This document shows, piece by piece, positions 58,681 to 64,000 of a stretch of 64,000 nt of DNA (position 1 is its first letter; every line of letters begins with the position of its first letter). The notes beneath the pieces were generated by a model. The model was not told the DNA's origin. It did no database searches and was given only the letters and a program-made list of their open reading frames with translations. Both the position numbers and the translations under genes were made by a program. The stretch is taken from NCBI RefSeq assembly GCF_902635505.1, contig NC_045429.1, positions 431,919,669-431,983,668 on the forward strand. The letters are read 5' to 3'. The stretch is from Sarcophilus harrisii. Lineage: Eukaryota; Chordata; Mammalia; Dasyuromorphia; Dasyuridae.

Positions 58681-59489
58681 TTGCTAAAGAACAGTATCTC
58701 ATGGATTTAAAATTGGAAAGTACCTCACAGGTTATCTGATCCAGCCTTTACAACTTAAAGAGAAAGGAAATTAGCCAAGAAAGGCTAAAATGCTGGTGAG
58801 ATTATGAGTCTGGAAATAAAGGCCATCTAATTCCCCTTCCCCGTTTTACAGATGGGAAAGCTGAGACCCAGGAAGGCAAAGTGAATTCCAGGATAATAGA
58901 TTCTGAGCCAGAAGGGACCTTAGAGGCCAATGTAGTCCAATTCTTTTCATATTAGAGAGAAGGCATTTGAGGACTACAGAAGTGATGTGACTCTGCCCTC
59001 TATAACTTCATCTAAATTTCTGAGCAGGACCAACATCTTCAAAAGTTCAACTTTAAGATATATGTTCGGGGTGACTGGGAGAACAGACTCCTCTCCTCCT
59101 CATAACTGAACAGCAGACAAAAATGGGTCACATCCATGACAACAAACAGCATGCCTATCCTGATAAATTAGTGGTTTTGAATAAATTTTTTTTAACCGAA
59201 CCTAGCATTTCATTGGTATAACACTTAGCAGAGTTATGGGTACATAATAGAGATTTAATAAATGCTTATTTCCTTCCCTCATTCACAGGTATAAGAAATT
59301 CTCTATAAGGAAATTCCCTCTCCCAGGTTGGAAATTGCTTTCGATTTCTAGTCCAGTTGCCCAAGACATAGGTGTTAAGCAACTTGTCCACCCCATCAGC
59401 TTATCAGAGATGAAACAGAGAAGCACCCAGTTTTTCCTGGCTCCAAAGCCACTTTTCTATGACTGATGCTCCATTATATATCCTTGAGA

Positions 59490-59650
59490 CTTCAAGGTCT
59501 TCAATTCTGAGTCCCCTAAGGTTCATTGACTGAAAAGTACCCACTGAAAAGTACCCACCCACCCCCTTCCCACCAACTTCTTTTGTTATTTGCCAAACAC
59601 ATCTCTGGAGAAAGGAGCCCCTCCTTCCATATTTCCAGGATTATGTCTCA
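59490..59650. repeat. Direct repeat, second copy
   Basis: ttctgagtcccctaaggttc, attgactgaaaagtacccac with an extra 13-base gaaaagtacccac unit, then tatttgccaaacacatctc. See 58520-58680. Confidence 0.8.
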
Positions 59651-60003
59651 TATCAATGAAATTCCGTTAACTAAGAAGCACTTAATTATGCAGACCACCA
59701 GACCGTTGCTAAGATGGGACAATCCAGATGTGGCAGCGTACCCAATGTGTGGGCATGGGGCCAAGAGGAAATGCTCAAACCCTAAAAGTGACAGCCAGTT
59801 AAACACTATGATCTCTACACCACATTACCACTGGCCACCAGTGGTAACCATAGCTGCCAGTGGGTCGTGCTGCCATACTCACGTATGCACAAAGAGCTTC
59901 ACTTGGGAGCTGAGCGAGCCGACTAAATCCTACAGAAAAACCCAAAAACTAAAGATTCACTGGAGTGCCAGAAGTCTGCTCCCCTGTGGCAAGCTAGCCA
60001 CAG

Positions 60004-60211
60004 CTAGATGGCAGACTGCTCCTGAAGGAAGCCCTCAGCACCTGGGAGACCCCTCTCTGGCTCAGAGGCCAAAGCTGCTTCCCGGAGCACTTCCAAGTGC
60101 TCCTCGGCTGCTGACAATGACTGGTCGATCCAATCCAGGCCGCCGGTCAGGTGGCAGGCGTTCCTGGTCACCAGCACCAGATGACTGACCGACAGAAGGA
60201 GAGCAGTTGTG
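60004..60211 (-). CDS. TMEM98: TMEM98 terminal coding exon with stop codon
   Basis: A minus-strand exon of 208 bases follows a near-ideal acceptor: 15 T then CCCCTAG at 60212-60233. It completes the split Arg codon, then encodes 68 residues starting TTALLLSVSHLVLVTRNACH and ending FLQEQSAI before TAG (60006-60004). This matches human TMEM98 residues 159-226 almost throughout; the visible differences are in the tail (PERGLPGAEG here, PDKGLPGPEG in human). By this numbering the motif SAAEEH places Ala193 and His196, the two residues reported mutated in autosomal dominant nanophthalmos, and both are intact. The exon lies in the folded C-terminal domain. Local CpG content is much higher than in the flanks, as expected for a conserved exon. 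The plus-strand open frame across the same bases is an antisense shadow. Confidence 0.97.
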
Positions 60212-60240
60212 CTAGGGGAAAAAAAAAAAAAAACAGGATC
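60212..60240 (-). promoter_or_regulatory. TMEM98: 3' splice site of the last TMEM98 intron
   Basis: Reading the minus strand, AACCTGATCCTG is followed by a 15-T run, CCCC and TAG. The CTGAT is a plausible branch point about 24 bases from the AG. The unbroken T run is also a slippage-prone homopolymer that sits within about 40 bases of the minisatellite. Confidence 0.85.
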
Positions 60241-60249
60241 AGGTTACCC

Positions 60250-61120
60250 TACTGGAAGACTGAGGTTATTATCGTTGTTGTTGTTTACCCAAAAAAAGAA
60301 GTGAGATTATTATTGTTGTTGTTTATCCAAATAAAAGAAGTGAGATTATTGTTTTGTTGTTTACCTAAATAAAAGAAATGAGATTATTGTTGTTGTTTAC
60401 CCAAACAAAAGTGAGATTATTGTTGTTGTTGTTTACCCAAAAAAATAAAAGTGAGGTTATTGTTGTTGTTGTTTATCCATAAAAGTCAGGTGGTGGTGGT
60501 GGTTATTGTTGTTGTTGTTGTTGGTTACCCAAATAAAAGTGAGATTGTTGTTGTTGTTGTTGACCCAAATAAAAGTGAAATTATTGTTGTTGTTGTTTAC
60601 CCAAATAAAAGTGAGATTATTATTGTTGTTGTTTACCCAAATAAAAGAAGTGAGATTATTGCTGTTGCTGTTTACCCAAATAAAAGAAGTGAGATTATTG
60701 TTGCTATTAAACAATAGCCCAAAACACCCAAATAAAAGTGTGGTTGTTGTTGTTGTTGTTTACCCAAATAAAAGAGGTGAGATTATTATGTTGTTGTTTA
60801 CCCAAATAAAAGTGAGATTATTATTGTTGTTTACCCAAATAAAGGAAGTGAGATTATTGTTGTTGTTGTTTACTCCCCAAAAAAGAGAAGTGAGATTATT
60901 GTTGTTGTTGTTTACCCAAATAAAAGAAGTGAGGTTGTTGTTGTTGTTGTTTACCCAAATAAAATAAGTGAGATTGTTGTTGTTGTTTACCCAAATAAAA
61001 GCAGTGAGGTTATTGTTGTTGTTGTTGTTTACCCAAATAAAAACAGTGAGGTTATTGTTGTTGTTGTTGTTTACCCTACTAAAAGAAATGAGATTATTAT
61101 TGTTGTTTACCCTACTATTA
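60250..61120. repeat. Minisatellite in the last TMEM98 intron, about 22 units of 33-40 bp
   Basis: A unit reading roughly gtgagattattgttgttgtttacccaaataaaag on the plus strand is repeated about 22 times, with (gtt)n expansions of varying length and unit variants (tacctaaa, tatccaaa, taccctac). On the minus strand, which is the TMEM98 sense, most units read TTTGGGTAAACAAC, so GGTAAAC, which resembles a 5' splice site, recurs about 18-20 times. The apparent long open frames in this block (poly-Leu/Val on one strand, poly-Asn on the other) are products of the repeat, not genes. Confidence 0.95.
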
Positions 61121-61139
61121 TTGTTGTTATGTTAATATT

Positions 61140-61400
61140 GACTAATTAATTAATATTATTAACTACCATTTATATCGATCTTAAGGTTTATAAAGTGTTC
61201 TACACATTTTTGAGTCTTACAATTATTGCTGTGCTACTATTATCCCCATTTTGGAGATGAGGAAACTGAGGCAGACATAGGTGAAATGACTTATCAAGGA
61301 TCACATGATTAGTAAAATCTAAGGAAGGATTTGAATGCAAGTTTTTCTGACTCCAAAACAATACTAAAATCCATGATACCACCTTGCTGCCTCTCTTGAC
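61140..61400 (-). mobile_element. THER1/MIR in the last TMEM98 intron
   Basis: accatttatatcgatcttaa, attttggagatgaggaaact, gaaatgacttatcaaggatc, then ccaccttgctgcctc. Minus, thus in TMEM98 sense. The antisense open frame across it is a shadow. Confidence 0.8.
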
Positions 61401-61774
61401 TTGAACACAGGGAGTAAGAGGCAAAGCCTGGAATTTGACTCTGAATCCAACATTGTATCTTGAAAATCCATCAAAAAGTGAAGATGAAGTATCTCTGAAG
61501 AAGTCATGGTGAGTCAATGGGGGAGGGGGAGCAATTAGGATTTAATGGTTTAAAAATCAATTATACATGTGACAGAAGGATGCAAGCTAGGTACATGATG
61601 CATGCCCTGACCCAGAATTAGTTAGTGGTACCATAATTAAAGTCCAAAGGACCTCAGAAAGGGGAAGTGTCTAATTTGGGGGCTGATCACGGGCAACTAG
61701 GTGATCAGCTAGTAAAGTAGATTTTTACTACTTTACTAGTAGTAAAAGTACTACTTTTAGGTGGTAAAGTAGAG

Positions 61775-61982
61775 AAAGCACCATAACTGGAGTAAAAAAA
61801 AAAACCTCATCTTTAGGAGTTTAAATCTAGCCTCAGACACTTACTACAGACACAGACTAGCCTAAGCAAGTCACTTAACCCTATTTGCCTCAGTTTCCTC
61901 ATCTATAAATGAGCTGGGGAAGGACACTGTAAACTACTCCAATATCTCTGCCAAAAAAACCCAATGACAGAATAACAATAGT
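61775..61982 (+). mobile_element. MAR1-type SINE
   Basis: gtttaaatctagcctcagac, gcaagtcacttaaccctatt, gagctggggaaggacactgt, ccaatatctctgccaaaaaa. It lies in the last TMEM98 intron, antisense to the gene. Confidence 0.9.
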
Positions 61983-62989
61983 GGGTATGGGGAGAGATAA
62001 ACATGGGAGACCCAGTTGCTACCACCACTCATTGTTGACCTGGTCAAATTCTAGACCCAAAACAAAGGGAAGATATATGCTATAATGAAATAAATGCTAA
62101 GCTTGGAGTTACCAGATCTGAGTTTAACTTACTGTCTGTGTGACTTTGGACAAGTCAATCTCTTGGAGCCTCAGTTTTCCCATCTGTAAAATGAAGAAAT
62201 TGGACCTGATGCCCTCTGAGGTGTAATACTATCATCCTATGAACATATGCCAAAGGTTGTCACCTGGACAATGGCCAGAACCAAAGGAGGCAAGCCTTTG
62301 GTGTATGTGGAATAGCCAATGAAGTGCAATCAATCAGCAAACTTTTATTAAGAGCCTACTATGTGCCAGGCACTGTTCCTGGGTTAACAATGAGTTGGAG
62401 TGTTTGGGGGTAGAGACGTGATCTGAGATTTCTTCCAGCTCTCAATACTTGGTCCCTATTTCCTTCTCTTTGCAGGGTATAAGAAGGGGAACCCCCACCA
62501 GGGGTTTTAGTAATAAAAATAGACACAAGCCTATTTTTAGATATCAAAATCTAAAACTTAAGACTGGATCTCTCTACTTCCAGGACCTTGAAATGGGATT
62601 ATCTCACCCCTGAACCAGAACAAGATAACTAGTTAGCCTGACCATGTTTGCAATATGTAAAATCCCCAAACTTAATAAATGCTCTCTCAAATTTCAAAAA
62701 CCAATTCAGGATCCAGGCAGAGCTGAAGTGACTTTAGATTTGTAACAAGATCTCGTTTCTATTGCTGGGACAGTGCCTGAAGGAGCTCCTCTGTGATTCA
62801 AGACTAAGAAGATGGTTACTCTAGAGCCTCACTACCTCCCATGGAGGGACATATGCTCTAGAGGTAACTTTTAGGTTATTAGATAAGTGACCAGTCTGTT
62901 GCTTGGTTACAGAGTAGTTGACTCATTGGTTGACTCACTACCCAACTGCCACCTCTGGCAAATAGCCCAAGTCATATGTGCCTCCTCAC

Positions 62990-63049
62990 CGGGCATCCAG
63001 AAGCTTAGGGTCCAGCGGAGGGTACATGGATCTCACAACGTCATCCACT
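62990..63049 (-). CDS. TMEM98: TMEM98 penultimate coding exon (partial gene)
   Basis: On the minus strand a 60-base exon follows a pyrimidine-rich acceptor (tttttctcttctcag) and ends at a strong donor (CCCG|gtgagg). It begins with the last base of an Arg codon, then encodes VDDVVRSMYPPLDPKLLDA, and ends with the first two bases of another codon (CG), completed by C of the next exon to give Arg. Human TMEM98 as I recall it reads the same here except Lys for Arg in VDDVV(K/R)SMYPP, about residues 139-157. TMEM98 is a single-pass membrane protein (226 residues in human) that binds the myelin regulatory factor MYRF and restrains its self-cleavage. Upstream exons lie beyond the right edge. There is no in-frame stop and no sign of decay. 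Identification is from remembered sequence, supported by the matching phase and next exon. Confidence 0.96.
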
Positions 63050-64000
63050 CTGAGAAGAGAAAAACATTTTTTAAATATTCTATTAACTTTGAAATTTAAT
63101 CAACAAGAATTCATCAAGTATCTGCTGTGGGTCAAGCACTGTGCAAGGCATGAGGGCTGTAAACAAAATCCAGGTCCTCGAGGTATTTATAATCTATTAG
63201 GGGTGACAACATGTACACAGATATATATAACACTTTTTTAAAATATGTGCAAAGTCATTTCAGAGGAGACTCATGTGCAAAATAGGGATAATGATAGCAG
63301 CTACCTCCCAAAATCATTGTGAGGATGAATTGAGATCATATTTCTATGAAACACAGTAAAAGTGAGAGTTTTTATGATGGTGATCATTCTAGCCTTCCCC
63401 AGCACTTAGCACACTGCTGATGCACCATTATCCAAAGGGAAAAGCATTAGGTTTGAAAGATTTGGGTTCAAGTTTTAGTATTTACCCTCACTAGCACTGA
63501 CTCTGGCCAACTTATACCTCAGTTTTCTAAAATAAGGTTACACAAGATGGCATTTCTTCCAGCTCTCAACCTATGGTCCCATAGTGTTAGCTCGAACTTC
63601 TTGTTCTTTGCAAGTGTAGGAAGGGGAGGTGACCAACACTTTTATTTTATTTTATTTTTGCTGAGGCAATTGGGGTTAAGTGATTTGCTCAAAGTCAGAC
63701 AGCTAGGATGTGTTAAGTATCTGAGGCCAGATTTGAACTCAGGTCCTCCTGATTTCAGTGCTGCTGCTCTATCTACTACACCACCTAGCTGGCCCATGAC
63801 CAATACTTTTAACAACAAAAAGAGCTCCCAGTGTAGAAACTCCCTTTATCATTCCTACTATGCACAAGACCATGACACTTATCTGTGTGGCCCTGGGCAA
63901 AACCACCTCTCTGAGCCTCAATTTACTCATTTATGAAACAAGGGGATATTTGGCCGAGAAAATTAAAGAGTCTTTTATCAGAGAGGAAAAAAATCAGAAC
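63050..64000 (-). other. TMEM98: TMEM98 intron running off the right edge
   Basis: Intron upstream of the penultimate exon. It contains an old dispersed repeat (about 63100-63240), MIR-like pieces (63270-63580 and 63860-63960) and a minus tRNA-derived SINE (63640-63800). The preceding exon, expected to end in ...KRISPR, is not present, so it lies beyond the window. Confidence 0.85.
63640..63800 (-). mobile_element. tRNA-derived SINE (WSINE type)
   Basis: (tttta)n tail, gctgaggcaattggggttaa ... tcctcctgatttcagtgctg ... ccacctagctggccc. It lies in a TMEM98 intron, antisense to the WSINE head, that is in the TMEM98 sense direction. Confidence 0.94.

Larger units (their letters stand above)
57390..60003 (-). 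other. Probable TMEM98 3' UTR and downstream flank
   Basis: Sequence after the TMEM98 stop. The first 300 bases (about 59700-60003) keep the exon's higher GC and CpG content and look like untranslated exon. Further on there is an old LINE/SINE tail (about 59190-59270), MIR-like pieces (58690-58960) and a direct repeat (see separate entry). The first canonical minus-strand AATAAA I find is at 57411-57406, about 2.6 kb past the stop; an ATTAAA at about 59250 lies inside a repeat tail. The real cleavage site cannot be fixed from sequence alone. No other gene is seen here. Confidence 0.45.
60214..62989 (-). other. TMEM98: Last intron of TMEM98
   Basis: Intron between the two recognised exons, 2776 bases, donor GTGAGG at 62989-62984 and acceptor CCCCTAG at 60212-60218. 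It holds the minisatellite, a minus THER1/MIR relic (about 61150-61400), a plus MAR1 SINE (about 61780-61980), a plus MIR (about 62090-62240) and part of an old tail repeat (about 62330-62400). A short duplicated motif (tactactttactagtagtaaaagtactacttt) forms a small hairpin at about 61725-61757. Confidence 0.9.

Noticed and set aside
59526-60188. 220-codon plus-strand open frame
   Set aside because: It is antisense to the TMEM98 terminal exon and 3' UTR; the minus strand has splice sites and a conserved protein, the plus strand has neither.
60451-60967. Open frames of 85-153 codons with repeating peptides
   Set aside because: Produced by the intronic minisatellite on both strands; no start context, no homology.
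60250-61120. CRISPR-like array
   Set aside because: Units are contiguous and diverge along their whole length; there are no conserved repeats with unique spacers, and the host is a vertebrate.

Overview
This window is nuclear DNA of a mammal, almost certainly an Australasian marsupial. It is saturated with marsupial repeats: a tRNA-derived SINE whose right end reads like 'tgaccctgggcaagtcactt' (WSINE type), MAR1 SINEs with an RTE-like tail, LINE-1 3' ends of the kind typical of Australasian marsupials, and old mammalian MIR/THER1, L2 and hAT relics. There are no bacterial features. Long ATG-to-stop frames are almost all simple-repeat or transposon shadows, so the real coding content is in short exons without their own ATG.

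Right end (about 57.4-64 kb): the 3' part of TMEM98 on the minus strand. Two coding exons (63049-62990 and 60211-60004) have good splice sites, matching intron phase and a near-identical C-terminus to human TMEM98, ending in QEQSAI. The gene's 5' exons lie beyond the right edge. The last intron carries a minisatellite of about 22 units (60250-61120) that ends about 40 bp from the terminal acceptor; on the gene strand most units contain a donor-like GGTAAAC.

Left-centre (about 17.3-28.95 kb, possibly to 12.3 kb): scattered on the minus strand, in the right order, are decayed exons of a heme peroxidase of the MPO/EPX/LPO family. These are a propeptide exon with intact splice sites, a YRT-x-x-G-x-x-NN block, the MQW-x-Q...DH distal-histidine block, a PPNE...YGS...LAVN-x-x-FQDN block and an HTLFL-x-E-x-N...ELK block. 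Stops and frameshifts show that the gene is dead, and the kilobase spacing shows that it is not a processed copy. I know of no annotated peroxidase beside TMEM98; in human the MPO/EPX/LPO cluster lies elsewhere on chromosome 17. This is the most notable discovery in the window.

The rest is intergenic: nested LINE/SINE insertions, several simple-sequence tracts (a 600-bp purine tract at 22.57-23.16 kb), a solo LTR at about 51.7-52.25 kb, an AT-rich anonymous stretch at 39.7-50.3 kb, a 92-bp inverted repeat around 5.35/6.4 kb and a perfect 23-bp-arm hairpin at 11.1 kb. No exons of SPACA3 or ASIC2, the next genes in the human order, were recognised. Only the two TMEM98 exons look like living coding sequence.
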